A DNA stretch of 64,000 nucleotides from an uncultured Sutterella sp. (GCA_900538905.1 UPZS01000001.1:124001-188000), one strand, 5' to 3'. Counted from the first letter of the stretch, positions 25,641 to 35,376 are shown. Program-made: numbers and translations. Notes: generated by a model from the sequence alone, not told the origin.

Positions 25641-26438
25641 ATGGCTCAGGAACCTCAACGCCTCGAAGGGCCCGAAGACCCCGCCAACGAACAGCCGTTG
25701 GTCTCGCATTTGATTGAGCTGCGCAACCGTACGGTGCGTGCGGCTTTGGCCGTACTCATCATATTTGCCTGCTTGTCGCCTTTCATGAAGCAGATTTTTG
25801 ACTACTTGTCGCAACCGCTTATGGTGGCGCTGCCGCAAGGCGTCAAACTTTTGGCAACGGGGGTGGTGGCCCCGTTCATGGTGCCCTTGAAGGTCACACT
25901 CTTTGTGGCATTCGTAATCGCGCTTCCCTTTGTGCTCTATCAGATGTGGGCTTACATCGCACCGGCGCTTTACCGTAATGAAAAGCGCTTGGTGTTGCCC
26001 ATTATCGTGTCGGGTGTGACGATGTTTGCCGTGGGTATGGCTTATTGCTATTTCATCGTCTTCGGCATGGTCTTCAAGTTCATCGCCGGCTTCTCGCCAG
26101 AGTCCGTGAACTTTGCGCCGGATATTGACAGCTATTTCAGCTTCGTGTTGCGCATGTTTTTTGCCTTCGGCATCACTTTCGAAGTGCCGATCCTTGTGAT
26201 GGTACTCAATCGTTTGGGGCTGGCCGACGTCAAAAAGCTGGTGCATGTGCGACCTTATGTGATTGTTGGTGCCTTCGTGGTTGCGGCTATCTTTACGCCG
26301 CCCGATGTGCTCTCGCAACTTCTTCTGGCAGTACCCCTCGTGGTTCTTTATGAAGCCGGCATCGTCTGCGTGCGCATCTTCGGTAAGAAGATCGAAGATG
26401 ATGAAGAAAAAGAGGATGATGAAAAGCAGAGCGCCTGA
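25641..26438 (+). CDS. tatC: TatC, twin-arginine translocase core subunit
   Basis: 265 residues, six helices. SHLIELRNRTVRAAL and the LPFVLYQMWAYIAPALYRNEKR stretch are TatC signatures; the SFVLRMFFAFGITFEVPI segment holds the conserved helix-4 glutamate. It recognises the RR motif of substrates. The acidic tail ends at 26438 and a terminator follows. Confidence 0.95.
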   Translation: MAQEPQRLEGPEDPANEQPLVSHLIELRNRTVRAALAVLIIFACLSPFMKQIFDYLSQPLMVALPQGVKLLATGVVAPFMVPLKVTLFVAFVIALPFVLYQMWAYIAPALYRNEKRLVLPIIVSGVTMFAVGMAYCYFIVFGMVFKFIAGFSPESVNFAPDIDSYFSFVLRMFFAFGITFEVPILVMVLNRLGLADVKKLVHVRPYVIVGAFVVAAIFTPPDVLSQLLLAVPLVVLYEAGIVCVRIFGKKIEDDEEKEDDEKQSA

Positions 26439-26462
26439 TGTGCTGTCGGCTCCCGTCAAATG

Positions 26463-26498
26463 AAAGCCCGTGAAGCGACTGTTGCTCACGGGCTTTTT
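26463..26498. terminator. Terminator between tatC and the convergent MMPL gene
   Basis: AAGCCCGTGA (26464-26473) pairs with TCACGGGCTT (26486-26495), with T-run to 26498 and A's on the other side, so it can serve both strands. Confidence 0.85.
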
Positions 26499-26516
26499 GC
26501 CGCCTGACGCCGGGAA

Positions 26517-28763
26517 TCAGGTCTCAGGTCGCAATAAGACAGTGGTGAGAAGTACCGACGCCATGGCGATCAGTAGCGTCAAACCGAAGATGTGCAACGC
26601 CGGCGTCGAGGAAAAGGCCAGAAGACCAAACGCAAGCAATGTGCTTGATGCAGCCAGGAAGACGGAGTTTCGCGCAGCAATAGGATTGGCTTCGCTATAA
26701 AGAATGATGGCGTAGTCAACGCCGAGGCCTACGACAAGAACCAGCGGCAGAACCGAAAAGAGAGAGAAGGGCATGCCGGCAAAGCCGCACACGCCGAGTG
26801 TCAGAACGATTGAGAGGGCCGTAGGCATCCAGAAGTGTAAGAACCGGCGGCCAAGACCAAGAGCAAGGATTACGGCGATGACGCCCAGAGCAAACAAAAG
26901 GGTGTACAGAACGCCGTTGCGGTACGTGGCAAGACTTTCGGCCACCTCAGCGGTGGTGTTTACAAAGCGCACGCCTTTTACCTCAGAAGCAAGTTTTTGA
27001 AGGTACGGAAGTGACTCGGCAGTGACCCCCGACAAAGGTACAAGAAGGCTAGTGTCGGATAGCCAGAAGCGCGTCAGTGACGCCGGCGCAATGCGTTTGA
27101 ATATTTCAGGTGTCAGGAGCACACCGCTTTCGATTGGTGCAGGAAAGTCGCTTTCAAGCGTTTTCTCGGTGAGTTCCAAAGCTCGTCGGTTGGCTTCGGT
27201 GGTGAGTGCTTGTGCCTGTCGTTGGGATTTCAGGGAAGGTAATAGGGCCGCAGGGTTCGGGCTCATGCCTATGATGCCATCTGCTGTTAATTGGGCCAGC
27301 CGTTTTTGCAGAGTTTCATTCCTTTGCAAAACGCTTTCCGAATCACTGCCCTGAATCACGAAAAGTTGTCCCGGACTTGCCGGAGAGAGCGCTCTTCCGA
27401 CAAACTGCACATCGGACATCAGCTCGGCCGGGATGCGATTGAGCAATGCAAGTTCATTTTGCGTTTTGAGCTGCAGAATGCCGACGGTTGAGGCGATCAG
27501 CAAAGCGGCAATGAATATTGTCTTATTGGTGCCGTTGATGCGAGGCAATCGGGCAAAGCCGCGAGCAAATGCGGTCGCCGTACGCGTAGGTTGGGCGGCG
27601 CTCATGTAGTGGCTGGCTACGAACAGTACGTTGACGTAGGCGGCAAAGAGACCGGTAATGCAGAAGACGGCCATTTGGCGCAGTCCCGGCATGGGAGAAA
27701 AGGCCATCACGGCGTAGCCGATGCAGGTGGTCAAAAGCGATAGAGACAAAGGCTGGAAAAGTTTGGCTTTGGCTTGAGAGCCGGAGAGTCCCGTTGCTGT
27801 GGCACACAGCATATGAAAAACATAGTCAACACAGATGCCCAAAAGCGTGGCACCGAACACCAGCGTGAGAATGTGTATTTCGCCGAAGAGATTCACGACG
27901 CAGGCAGAGGCAAAAAGGAGACTAGCGGCCAGAGCGGTCAACGTGATCAAAACGGGAGTCAGTTGTGCAAAGAACAGGATCACCAGCAATAGAATGGCGA
28001 CGGCGGAAATCGAGCCGATGAGGGTGGCTTCAGAGGAGGCAGTTGAAGCAGCTTCTTCGCTGATGAGCGTGACACCGGCACTGTGAATTCGTGCGTCTGA
28101 ATCAAGCGCTAGAACTGAGTGCCGGGCCTTTTTGAGGGCATTCGTGATCGGCATAGCTCCCGTAGCTCCCATTGACTCGTTGCTCTGAATGAAGAGAGCA
28201 CAGTAGTGCAAACCGTCAACGGGGGCGCGGAGACTGACGCAGGGACCGGAGAATTGAAAGGGCGATTGACCGGCGCTTTGTAGCAGTGCGTTTTCAAAGG
28301 TGCCCAAAGGATCGTCCTGAAACGGTGCAAAGGAAGTTGCAAAGGGGCGATAAAGGAGCGCTAGAGCTCGTCTCAGAAGAGCGTCATCTTTGGCCGAAGA
28401 CAGAAACGTCTGGTCGTCGGCAGTGAGAAATCCGTTACGGTAAGGTAAAAGCGCTTTGGCAAAGGCTTTGACGTCAAATGTCTCCGAAGGCGGAGATGCC
28501 CGTAGGCCTTCTTGTGCCAACGAATGTTTGAACACTTGTGTTCCTGCTGCGGCTTTGTCGAGAGTTTTTGAACCGATCAAAACCCAGATGTCGCGGGAGG
28601 TCTCCGCGCTGTGAGCGAGGATTTTATCGGCTGATACCGAGTTGCCTGAGGTCGGCAACAGGGCTCGGATATCGGTGTGAATGTGCGATGGCGTAAATCT
28701 CAATGCACCCAAGAGCACCACGACCGTAAAAAACAAAAGCCACAGCTTGCCGACGAGCTTCAT
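26517..28763 (-). CDS. MMPL/RND-superfamily exporter, aryl-polyene type
   Basis: 748 residues, two repeats each with a large extracytoplasmic loop and about six helices (first helix 5-25, bundle about 245-420, bundle about 620-745). GATLLGICVDYVFHML and LVVGLGVDYAIILYSE are the RND helix-4 type motifs. Start ATG 28763 lies 7 bp after the LolA-like gene, whose end holds the ribosome site AAGGTGA. In APE clusters an MMPL exporter and a LolA-like protein form such a pair, moving aryl-polyene lipid to the outer membrane. Here the pair is about 10 kb from the core genes; its role is inferred from that pairing. Confidence 0.8.
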   Translation of the reverse strand: MKLVGKLWLLFFTVVVLLGALRFTPSHIHTDIRALLPTSGNSVSADKILAHSAETSRDIWVLIGSKTLDKAAAGTQVFKHSLAQEGLRASPPSETFDVKAFAKALLPYRNGFLTADDQTFLSSAKDDALLRRALALLYRPFATSFAPFQDDPLGTFENALLQSAGQSPFQFSGPCVSLRAPVDGLHYCALFIQSNESMGATGAMPITNALKKARHSVLALDSDARIHSAGVTLISEEAASTASSEATLIGSISAVAILLLVILFFAQLTPVLITLTALAASLLFASACVVNLFGEIHILTLVFGATLLGICVDYVFHMLCATATGLSGSQAKAKLFQPLSLSLLTTCIGYAVMAFSPMPGLRQMAVFCITGLFAAYVNVLFVASHYMSAAQPTRTATAFARGFARLPRINGTNKTIFIAALLIASTVGILQLKTQNELALLNRIPAELMSDVQFVGRALSPASPGQLFVIQGSDSESVLQRNETLQKRLAQLTADGIIGMSPNPAALLPSLKSQRQAQALTTEANRRALELTEKTLESDFPAPIESGVLLTPEIFKRIAPASLTRFWLSDTSLLVPLSGVTAESLPYLQKLASEVKGVRFVNTTAEVAESLATYRNGVLYTLLFALGVIAVILALGLGRRFLHFWMPTALSIVLTLGVCGFAGMPFSLFSVLPLVLVVGLGVDYAIILYSEANPIAARNSVFLAASSTLLAFGLLAFSSTPALHIFGLTLLIAMASVLLTTVLLRPET

Positions 28764-28770
28764 GAGTTTT

Positions 28771-29394
28771 TCACCTTACGCGGGCAAAAAGGTCGTTGTC
28801 ATGCGCCGAAACTTCAGCAGGCAACTTTACGTTGTAAAACTGTAGACGTGTGATTGTGCCGTCGGTTTGCGTGATGGTGGCGTGTGTGATTTTGCCGTCC
28901 TGAGCGGCAAGCGCAAACTCTGTTAAATAGTTGGCAAGCGTTCCGTTTTTGGGCGAAAGAATGAGGGAATACGACTTATCCTTTTGTGAGCAGGAAACGA
29001 AGAATGAACGGTTCAGTCGCGTGACGAGTTCTCTGGGCGACTGAGAGGCCAATTCGCTCATGAAGTTGGCGGCCTGATGGTCCTGTACGCGCAGTTCCCC
29101 CTTTTCATCAGTGGCTGCATAGCGTTTTTTGCCAAAAACACGAACATGTTGCAGTGGAAAAGTGGTTTCCCAGATCAGACCTTCGGAAGGATCAGACACG
29201 ACTCGTCCTTTTCCCGGTAACGGGCGGGAGACACCCGGCACATGTTTCTGCATCCGGAAGTCGGCAGTCAATCGTGCCTGAGGCTGTAATGCGTCTGCGA
29301 AGCTGCGCAGACAGGCGTCAGATGCGGAAGGAACCTGACCGAACGCGGAAACGGCAGCCATCAGAAAACAGGGCAGGACGAAACGAAGACGCAT
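28771..29394 (-). CDS. LolA-like outer-membrane lipoprotein carrier, aryl-polyene type
   Basis: 207 residues from ATG 29394 (MRLRFVLPCFLMAAVSAFG, a signal peptide); the open frame upstream overlaps the tRNA and is not coding. FADALQPQARLTADFRMQKHVPGV and SEGLIWETTFPL match the LolA-related carriers of APE and xanthomonadin clusters more than canonical LolA. It would shuttle a lipid-linked product across the periplasm with the MMPL protein. A short hairpin (29417-29432) lies in its leader. Confidence 0.72.
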   Translation of the reverse strand: MRLRFVLPCFLMAAVSAFGQVPSASDACLRSFADALQPQARLTADFRMQKHVPGVSRPLPGKGRVVSDPSEGLIWETTFPLQHVRVFGKKRYAATDEKGELRVQDHQAANFMSELASQSPRELVTRLNRSFFVSCSQKDKSYSLILSPKNGTLANYLTEFALAAQDGKITHATITQTDGTITRLQFYNVKLPAEVSAHDNDLFARVR

Positions 29395-29459
29395 GGGACT
29401 GGACAAAGAGAGGAGTCTCGACGAAAGTCGAGGCAAATTGTAGCCTGCCGGAAATGAAT

Positions 29460-29489
29460 AACCCGCAGCACCTTCCGATGCTGCGGGTT
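29460..29489 (-). terminator. Terminator of the tRNA-Lys pair
   Basis: An 11-bp perfect stem, AACCCGCAGCA (29460-29470) and TGCTGCGGGTT (29479-29489), lies just past the tRNA-Lys(CTT) 3' end on the minus strand. Only a weak T-run follows. Confidence 0.65.
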
Positions 29490-29495
29490 GGAATA

Positions 29496-29571
29496 TGGTG
29501 GGAGCGCAGAGACTCGAACTCTGGACCGACGGATTAAGAGTCCGCTGCTCTACCAACTGAGCTACGCTCCC
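29496..29571 (-). tRNA. tRNA-Lys (CTT)
   Basis: 76 nt with encoded CCA. Acceptor GGGAGCG/CGCTCCC, D-arm AGCTCAGTTGGTAGAGCA, anticodon loop CTCTTAA giving anticodon CTT, and T-arm with GTTCGAGTC. It reads AAG. Confidence 0.93.
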
Positions 29572-29587
29572 AGGCGATTAATCGAAG

Positions 29588-29663
29588 TGGTGGGTCGTGC
29601 GAGATTCGAACTCACGACCAACGGATTAAAAGTCCGCTGCTCTACCGACTGAGCTAACGACCC
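29588..29663 (-). tRNA. tRNA-Lys (TTT)
   Basis: 76 nt with encoded CCA. Acceptor GGGTCGT/ACGACCC, anticodon loop CTTTTAA (anticodon TTT). It lies 16 bp upstream of tRNA-Lys(CTT) and shares its D-arm and anticodon stem, suggesting duplication and co-transcription. It reads AAA and AAG. Confidence 0.94.
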
Positions 29664-29720
29664 CCGTTTTCAGGCGGTCAGCCCTAGTTCGCAGAGGAAC
29701 GACGATCAACCGAGAACCGC

Positions 29721-29749
29721 ATTATGAAGAACCCAAAAATGCTTGTCAA
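29721..29749 (-). promoter_or_regulatory. Promoter of the tRNA-Lys operon
   Basis: On the minus strand TTGACA (29749-29744), 17-bp spacer, CATAAT (29726-29721). An A/T-rich stretch upstream of the -35 could be an UP element. Confidence 0.8.
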
Positions 29750-30085
29750 GGGGCAGAAGCAAAATTTTTTTCTGACTTGAGTGGATCATAGATATTTTTA
29801 TTTTTTTAAAACTTTGAGCTTGTCTCATTAGTCTGGGTAAACCCTAACAAAATTGACCTAAAATTGTCTCGCATTTCTGAAAAATTTCGTGCATTATGCG
29901 CAGTAACGATGCGAAATGTTTTTTGATGTTATCGGCTTCGTTATTGGGTTTGTGGATCTTTGTCGATCTGAAATGATCAAAGATTGATCTACATGATGAC
30001 GGGAATAAAGTGCAAGAAGCTGTTGATAGAAAATTTCTATCAATATTTTAGGTAGGACCGCTTCTTGAAAGAAGGAAACAGAGAA
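29750..30085. other. Non-coding region before recA with repeats
   Basis: No gene is visible. It is A/T-rich, with four GATC sites at 29955, 29965, 29975 and 29986 (spacing 10, 10, 11 bp). A 7-bp inverted repeat, ATCTTTG (29956-29962) / CAAAGAT (29978-29984), spans them. A strong palindrome lies at 30023-30043. No canonical CTGT-N8-ACAG LexA box was found and no confident sigma-70 promoter could be chosen. Confidence 0.6.
30023..30043. promoter_or_regulatory. 10-bp perfect palindrome upstream of recA, candidate operator
   Basis: TTGATAGAAA and its exact complement TTTCTATCAA are separated by one A, about 42 bp before the recA start. TTGATA could double as a -35 element. It differs from the known betaproteobacterial LexA box, so the binding protein, if any, is unknown; it may also act as a leader hairpin. 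Confidence 0.45.
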
Positions 30086-31270
30086 ATGGCTGAGAAAAAA
30101 AAGAACACGAACGCGGAAACTCGAGTCGAGCGTGTCAATGATGCGGAAGAACGTAAAAAGGCGTTGGCTGCTGCCCTGTCCTACATTGAAAAGGAATTTG
30201 GCAAGGGCTCCATCATGCGCATGGGGGAAGGCACCCAGACCGAAGATGTCGAGGTTGTGAGCACCGGCTCTTTGGGACTCGATCTGGCATTAGGCGTGGG
30301 CGGTTTACCGCGCGGACGTATCGTCGAGATCTACGGTCCGGAAAGTTCCGGTAAGACGACGCTTACGCTGCACATCATTGCCGAAATGCAGAAAATTGGT
30401 GGCACGTGCGCCTTCATTGACGCCGAACATGCTTTGGACGTTTCGTATGCTCAGCACTTAGGTGTCAAGCTTGACGATCTGTTGCTGTCGCAGCCCGACA
30501 CTGGCGAACAGGCTTTGGAAATCACGGACGCGCTGGTGCGTTCCGGTTCGGTTGATCTGGTAGTGATCGACTCGGTGGCTGCACTCACGCCGCGCAGTGA
30601 AATCGAAGGCGATATGGGTGAGGCGCTTCCCGGCCTTCAGGCCCGTCTGATGAGCCAGGCTCTTCGTAAGCTCACGGGTTCCATCAAGAAGACCAAGACG
30701 CTGGTGATCTTCATTAACCAGATCCGTATGAAGATCGGCGTTTCCTACGGCAACCCCGAAACGACGACAGGCGGTAACGCACTCAAGTTCTACAGTACCG
30801 TTCGTGTGGATATTCGCCGCAAGACCAACCTTAAGAAGGGAGAAGAAATCTACGGTGCCGAAACGGTCGTCAAGGTCGTCAAGAATAAGGTGGCACCTCC
30901 TTTCAAGAAGGCAAGCTTCGATATTCTCTACGGTGAAGGTATCTCGCGTGAAGGCGAACTTCTCGATTTGGGTGTAGAACTTGAAGTAGTCGGCAAATCG
31001 GGTGCTTGGTACAGCTACGAAGGAACGCGCATCGGCCAGGGCAAGGACAAGGCCCGCGAATGGCTGATAGCTAATCCGGAAAAAGCGCTTGAAATCGAAA
31101 ACAAAATTCGTGAACTGCGCGGCATGAAGGGGCGTCCGACGTCGCTTACTCCCGGAGAACCGGCTCCCAAACCTGAACCTGCAAAGCCTGTCAAGGGTAC
31201 CAAGGCTACGCCCGTGCGTGAGCCGTCTCCTGACGAAGATCTGCTTGAACCGGAAGACTTCTACGAATAA
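30086..31270 (+). CDS. recA: RecA recombinase
   Basis: 394 residues from ATG 30086 with AAGGA at 30072-30076. Walker [10 protein letters not shown], the [29 protein letters not shown] core and the GGNALKFY motif are all standard, and the tail is acidic ([12 protein letters not shown]). It forms filaments on single-stranded DNA, drives strand exchange and activates LexA cleavage. The stop overlaps recX by one base (TAATG). Confidence 0.98.
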   Translation: MAEKKKNTNAETRVERVNDAEERKKALAAALSYIEKEFGKGSIMRMGEGTQTEDVEVVSTGSLGLDLALGVGGLPRGRIVEIYGPESSGKTTLTLHIIAEMQKIGGTCAFIDAEHALDVSYAQHLGVKLDDLLLSQPDTGEQALEITDALVRSGSVDLVVIDSVAALTPRSEIEGDMGEALPGLQARLMSQALRKLTGSIKKTKTLVIFINQIRMKIGVSYGNPETTTGGNALKFYSTVRVDIRRKTNLKKGEEIYGAETVVKVVKNKVAPPFKKASFDILYGEGISREGELLDLGVELEVVGKSGAWYSYEGTRIGQGKDKAREWLIANPEKALEIENKIRELRGMKGRPTSLTPGEPAPKPEPAKPVKGTKATPVREPSPDEDLLEPEDFYE

Positions 31271-31773
31271 TGACGACGGACATGAAACGTCCGACGCAGC
31301 AAGAACAGCCCCGTAGCCTTATGGCGCGGGGCATTGACGCTTTATCGCGTCGGGAATATTCGCGAAAAGAACTTCGGGAAAAACTTGTGCAGGCGCTTGA
31401 GGCGGGACAATCCGCTTCCGAAGTAGACGCTGTGCTTGATGAGCTCGAAAGCAAAAAGTATCTGAGCAATGAGCGCTACGCCAGAAGCCGCGTGCGGATG
31501 CGAAGCGCCCGCTATGGGAACCGACGCCTGGCTTACGAATTGTCCATGCAGGGAATTGGAGCCGAGGAGGTCCAAGAGGCTTTACAGGAAGCAGGCGACG
31601 AGTTTGAACGGGCCTGGGTCGTTTGGAGTCGACGTTACGGGAATCCTCCCGAAGACTACAAAGAGAAGACAAGACAGGCGAGATTTTTAGCCGCCCGTGG
31701 GTTTGGCTTTGATATGATTGAACGAGTCTTTGATAAAGCTCGCGAAGAAGCTTGCAAAGACGAGGATGACTAA
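31270..31773 (+). CDS. recX: RecX, regulator of RecA
   Basis: 167 residues with three tandem helical repeats: ALSRREYSRKELREKL, LDELESKKYLSNERYARSRVR and the C-terminal RFLAARGFGFDMIERVF. It caps RecA filaments. It starts inside the recA stop, so translation is coupled, the usual arrangement. Confidence 0.93.
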   Translation: MTTDMKRPTQQEQPRSLMARGIDALSRREYSRKELREKLVQALEAGQSASEVDAVLDELESKKYLSNERYARSRVRMRSARYGNRRLAYELSMQGIGAEEVQEALQEAGDEFERAWVVWSRRYGNPPEDYKEKTRQARFLAARGFGFDMIERVFDKAREEACKDEDD

Positions 31774-31798
31774 TGCGCCATCAAATCAAAGGAACCTG

Positions 31799-31845
31799 CG
31801 GTCGGAATCCTGTTGGGCAGTAAGTGCCTCCCGAAACTTCGACCG
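31799..31845 (+). other. Potential structured leader before the NSS transporter
   Basis: CGGTCG (31799-31804) pairs with CGACCG (31840-31845); inside, GGCA (31816-31819) pairs with TGCC (31825-31828). The 123-bp recX-transporter spacer thus can fold, about 50 bp before the start. No known riboswitch core was recognised. Confidence 0.35.
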
Positions 31846-31896
31846 TAGTGTTTCATCCTCGAAACCACAATCACAATAAAAAACGGTCAGTTTCAT

Positions 31897-33240
31897 ATGT
31901 CAGGTAGCACCAAACAGACAAACTTCGGATCACGCCTGGGATTTATTTTGGCTTCGGCGGGTTCGGCCGTCGGGCTTGGGGCCATTTGGAAGTTCCCCTA
32001 CATGGCCGGCACCAACGGCGGCGCCGTGTTCATGCTTCCTTATATCTTCTTTACCGTCACGGTCGGCATGGCGCTTTTGCTTGCTGAATTCGCGATGGGA
32101 CGCGCTGGTCGCAGCGGTCCGGTGGGCAGCCTTAACAAGGTTTGCGGCAAGCCCTGGGGCATTTTCGGCGGCATCGGCGTTTTTACTGTCTTCTTGATTC
32201 TTTCTTTCTATTCGATCGTAGGCGGCTGGTGTCTGAAGTACACCGCCGATGCGGCAACTGGTGCCGGTCTCAAGATCGCGCCCGAGCAGTTGGGTTCTTA
32301 TTTCGGGGCTTTCGTCTCCGATGGCGTGAGCTCCTATCTGATGCTGCTGCTTTTCCTGTTCATCACGGCCATTGTCGTGTTGCGCGGCATCGACAAGGGC
32401 GTGGAGCGTTTTGCCAAGGTTCTGATGCCGGCGCTCTTTGTGCTGATGATCGTGCTCATTATTCGCGGCGTGACGTTGCCCGGCGGTTGGGAAGGCGTGA
32501 AATTTCTCTTTATGCCCCGCTGGGAAGACTTCAGCGGTTCGGCGCTCTTTAACGCTATGGGCTTTTGCTTTTTCTCGCTGTCGCTTGGCGCCGGTACCAT
32601 GATCACCTACGGTACGTATCTGTCCGACAAGGCCAATCTTCCCGGCAGTGTCGGTTGGGTGGCGGTGCTTGCCATCCTCTCCTCTCTGCTGGGAGGCCTG
32701 ATGGTGATGCCCGCCGTGTTTGCCTTCGGGCTCGATCCGGCCGCTGGCCCCGGGCTCACGTTCGTGACGATGCCTGCCATTTTTGCCAAGATGCCGATGG
32801 GACAGCTTTTTGCTGTGTTCTTCTATGTCTGCCTTGTTGTGGCGGCCCTGACGAGCTCGGTGTCGATGCTTGAAGCCTGCACCGCTTTGCTCAGCAAGGA
32901 ATTCAATCTGCCGCGCCGCACCGCTATCTTCACGACTGTTGCCGGAGCCGCCGTTGTCGGCTTGATTGCCAACCTTTCCTTCGGTGCGTGGTCTGACGTG
33001 AAGTTCTTCGGCAAGAACATTTTCGATCTGCTTGACTTCGTCACGAGTAACGTCGGCATGCCTTTGTCGACCTTCGGCATCGCAATTGCCGCAGCTTGGG
33101 TGGCTTGGCCCGTGATGCGCAATCAGCTCAATTACGAAGGAGGCGTTTCGGACTCGTGGCTTAAGGCCGCACGCATTCTGATTGGCGTTATTTCGCCATT
33201 GTTCGTGCTGATCGTCGCCCTCGGCGGCCTGTTCGGCTAA
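31897..33240 (+). CDS. Sodium-dependent transporter, NSS/SNF family
   Basis: 447 residues with about 11 helices, the length of bacterial NSS proteins. GSRLGFILASAGSAVGLGAIWKFPYMAGTNGG is the helix-1 signature that binds sodium and substrate. It imports amino acids or related compounds with sodium; the substrate cannot be read. It is a single-gene unit between recX and sucC with a possible structured leader. Confidence 0.88.
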   Translation: MSGSTKQTNFGSRLGFILASAGSAVGLGAIWKFPYMAGTNGGAVFMLPYIFFTVTVGMALLLAEFAMGRAGRSGPVGSLNKVCGKPWGIFGGIGVFTVFLILSFYSIVGGWCLKYTADAATGAGLKIAPEQLGSYFGAFVSDGVSSYLMLLLFLFITAIVVLRGIDKGVERFAKVLMPALFVLMIVLIIRGVTLPGGWEGVKFLFMPRWEDFSGSALFNAMGFCFFSLSLGAGTMITYGTYLSDKANLPGSVGWVAVLAILSSLLGGLMVMPAVFAFGLDPAAGPGLTFVTMPAIFAKMPMGQLFAVFFYVCLVVAALTSSVSMLEACTALLSKEFNLPRRTAIFTTVAGAAVVGLIANLSFGAWSDVKFFGKNIFDLLDFVTSNVGMPLSTFGIAIAAAWVAWPVMRNQLNYEGGVSDSWLKAARILIGVISPLFVLIVALGGLFG

Positions 33241-33328
33241 ACAATAGATTTTTTGACAGGGAGTGGAACCGGCAGAGTGGGAGCTCGATGCGTGGTAAAA
33301 CGGATCATGTGCCGGTTCCTGAATAAAA

Positions 33329-34501
33329 ATGAAAATTCATGAGTATCAAGCCAAGGCGCTTTTTGCGGCGACAGGGATTCCTGTCGCCGCCGGGCGTCCG
33401 GCGTTTTCCGTCGAAGAGGCGGTGGAGGCGGCCGAGCAAATCGGCGGCAGCTGTTGGGCCGTCAAGGCTCAGATTCATGCGGGTGGCCGCGGCAAGGCGG
33501 GTGGCGTCAAACTCGCTCGTTCCTTGGGTGAAGTGCGAGTTGCCGCGTCTGACATTCTCGGGAAAGTGTTGGTGACCCCGCAGACGGGGCCTAAGGGGAA
33601 GCGCGTCGAGCGTCTGTACATTGAGGCGGCAGCAGACATTGCCGCAGAGTTCTATGCCGCAGTGCTCGTGGATCGCGTTTCGCAGACGATTTGTCTGATG
33701 GCAAGCAGCAGCGGCGGGATGGATATTGAAGAGGTTGCCAAGACCAAACCCGAAACGCTTTTGAAACTGTCCGTGGATCCGGGCATTGGTTTGACCGACG
33801 AGGCGACGAGGTCGCTTTCGAAGGTGCTCGGGTTTACCGGTTCGACGGTTGAGAAAGCGGCGGATTTCTTTCAAAAACTCTATCGCGTCTTTGTAGACAA
33901 CGATGCGTCCCTTGTGGAAGTCAATCCGTTTGCGCTGCTCTCCGACGGTTCGCTATTAGCACTCGATGCCAAGATGACGTTTGACGACAACGCTCTTTGG
34001 CGTCATCCGGAATTTGAAGCGCTGCGCGATGCAAGTGAGGAGGATCCCTTGGAGATGCGTGCCAAGGCAAGCTCCCTGAGTTATATCGCACTCGATGGCA
34101 ACATCGCCTGCATGGTTAACGGAGCGGGGCTCGCAATGGCTACGATGGACGCCATCAAGCTTTACGGTGGCGAACCGGCTAATTTTCTTGATGTTGGCGG
34201 TAGCGCCACGGTTGAGAAGGTGACAGCGGCTTTTGAGATCATGCTTTCCAATCCCAAGGTGAGCACGGTGCTTGTCAATATTTTCGGCGGCATCATGCAT
34301 TGCGACACGATTGCCGAAGGCATCGTGGAAGCGTGCCGCCGAGCCAAGTTAACGATTCCGTTGGTGATTCGCATGAACGGAACCAACGAAGAGATCGGAC
34401 GCCAGATTCTTGCTGAGAGCGGTTTGTCGATCATCACGGCGGACAATATGGCGCAGGCGGAACACAAGGCTGTTGAGGCTGCGCAAGGAGGTGCGAAATG
34501 A
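33329..34501 (+). CDS. sucC: Succinyl-CoA synthetase (ADP-forming), beta subunit
   Basis: 390 residues. [29 protein letters not shown] (ATP-grasp) and [17 protein letters not shown] are SucC hallmarks. With SucD it interconverts succinyl-CoA and succinate with ATP formation. It overlaps sucD by ATGA. The ribosome site is weak. In this setting it may serve either a TCA cycle or a partial, fermentative one. Confidence 0.96.
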   Translation: MKIHEYQAKALFAATGIPVAAGRPAFSVEEAVEAAEQIGGSCWAVKAQIHAGGRGKAGGVKLARSLGEVRVAASDILGKVLVTPQTGPKGKRVERLYIEAAADIAAEFYAAVLVDRVSQTICLMASSSGGMDIEEVAKTKPETLLKLSVDPGIGLTDEATRSLSKVLGFTGSTVEKAADFFQKLYRVFVDNDASLVEVNPFALLSDGSLLALDAKMTFDDNALWRHPEFEALRDASEEDPLEMRAKASSLSYIALDGNIACMVNGAGLAMATMDAIKLYGGEPANFLDVGGSATVEKVTAAFEIMLSNPKVSTVLVNIFGGIMHCDTIAEGIVEACRRAKLTIPLVIRMNGTNEEIGRQILAESGLSIITADNMAQAEHKAVEAAQGGAK

Positions 34502-35376
34502 GCATTCTTGTGAACAGCACCACGCGCGTGATCACGCAAGGCATGACCGGCAAGACGGGGGCCTATCACACGCGGGCTTGCCGTGCATATGCAAACGCCG
34601 ACAACTTTGTGGCCGGTGTCAATCCCCGCAAAGCGGGCACCGACATGGACGGTATCCCGATTTTCGGGACAGTGGCCGAAGCCAAGAACGCCACGGGAGC
34701 CAATGCGTCTGTCATCTATGTGCCGCCCGCCGGAGCTGCGGCTGCGATTTTGGAAGCCGTGGAAGCGCAGCTTGATCTGGTTGTCTGCATTACGGAAGGC
34801 ATTCCGGTCTTGGATATGCTGCGTGTTAAAAGCCGTATGCGCGAACTCGGTAGCAAGACGCTTCTGCTGGGGCCCAATTGCCCGGGCCTGATCACTCCCG
34901 AGGAAATGAAAATCGGCATTATGCCGGGGCACATTTGCCGCAAGGGGCGCATCGGCGTGGTAAGTCGCTCAGGAACGCTCACCTATGAAGCGGTAGCGCA
35001 GCTTACCGATCTCGGTCTTGGACAGTCGACGGCCGTAGGCATCGGCGGCGATCCTGTCAACGGCCTCAAGCACATTGATGTGCTCAAACTCTTTAACGAC
35101 GATCCGGAGACGGACGCCGTGGTCATGATCGGCGAAATCGGCGGCAGCGATGAAGAAATTGCGGCGCAGTGGGCCAGAGACAACATGACCAAACCCGTGG
35201 TCGGCTTTATTGCGGGCGTAACGGCGCCGGCTGGAAAACGCATGGGCCACGCCGGCGCCATCATTGACGCGGGTCGCGGAACGGCCGAAGAGAAGATCCG
35301 TGTTTTGAACGACTGCGGTATCCGAACAACAAGAGATCCGTCGGAGATCGGCAAGCTGCTTGCTTCCGTCCTCTGA
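34498..35376 (+). CDS. sucD: Succinyl-CoA synthetase, alpha subunit
   Basis: 292 residues. [15 protein letters not shown] binds Co[21 protein letters not shown] and the phosphohistidine motif in [11 protein letters not shown] are present. It completes the sucCD operon, which ends at a hairpin (35389-35413). Confidence 0.96.
   Translation: MSILVNSTTRVITQGMTGKTGAYHTRACRAYANADNFVAGVNPRKAGTDMDGIPIFGTVAEAKNATGANASVIYVPPAGAAAAILEAVEAQLDLVVCITEGIPVLDMLRVKSRMRELGSKTLLLGPNCPGLITPEEMKIGIMPGHICRKGRIGVVSRSGTLTYEAVAQLTDLGLGQSTAVGIGGDPVNGLKHIDVLKLFNDDPETDAVVMIGEIGGSDEEIAAQWARDNMTKPVVGFIAGVTAPAGKRMGHAGAIIDAGRGTAEEKIRVLNDCGIRTTRDPSEIGKLLASVL

Noticed and set aside
29750..30085. Canonical LexA box for recA
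   Set aside because: No CTGT-N8-ACAG was seen in the region; the different palindrome is reported instead.
31774..31896. Glycine or other known riboswitch before the NSS transporter
   Set aside because: The stems and loops do not match the conserved core of the classes I know; left as an unclassified structure.
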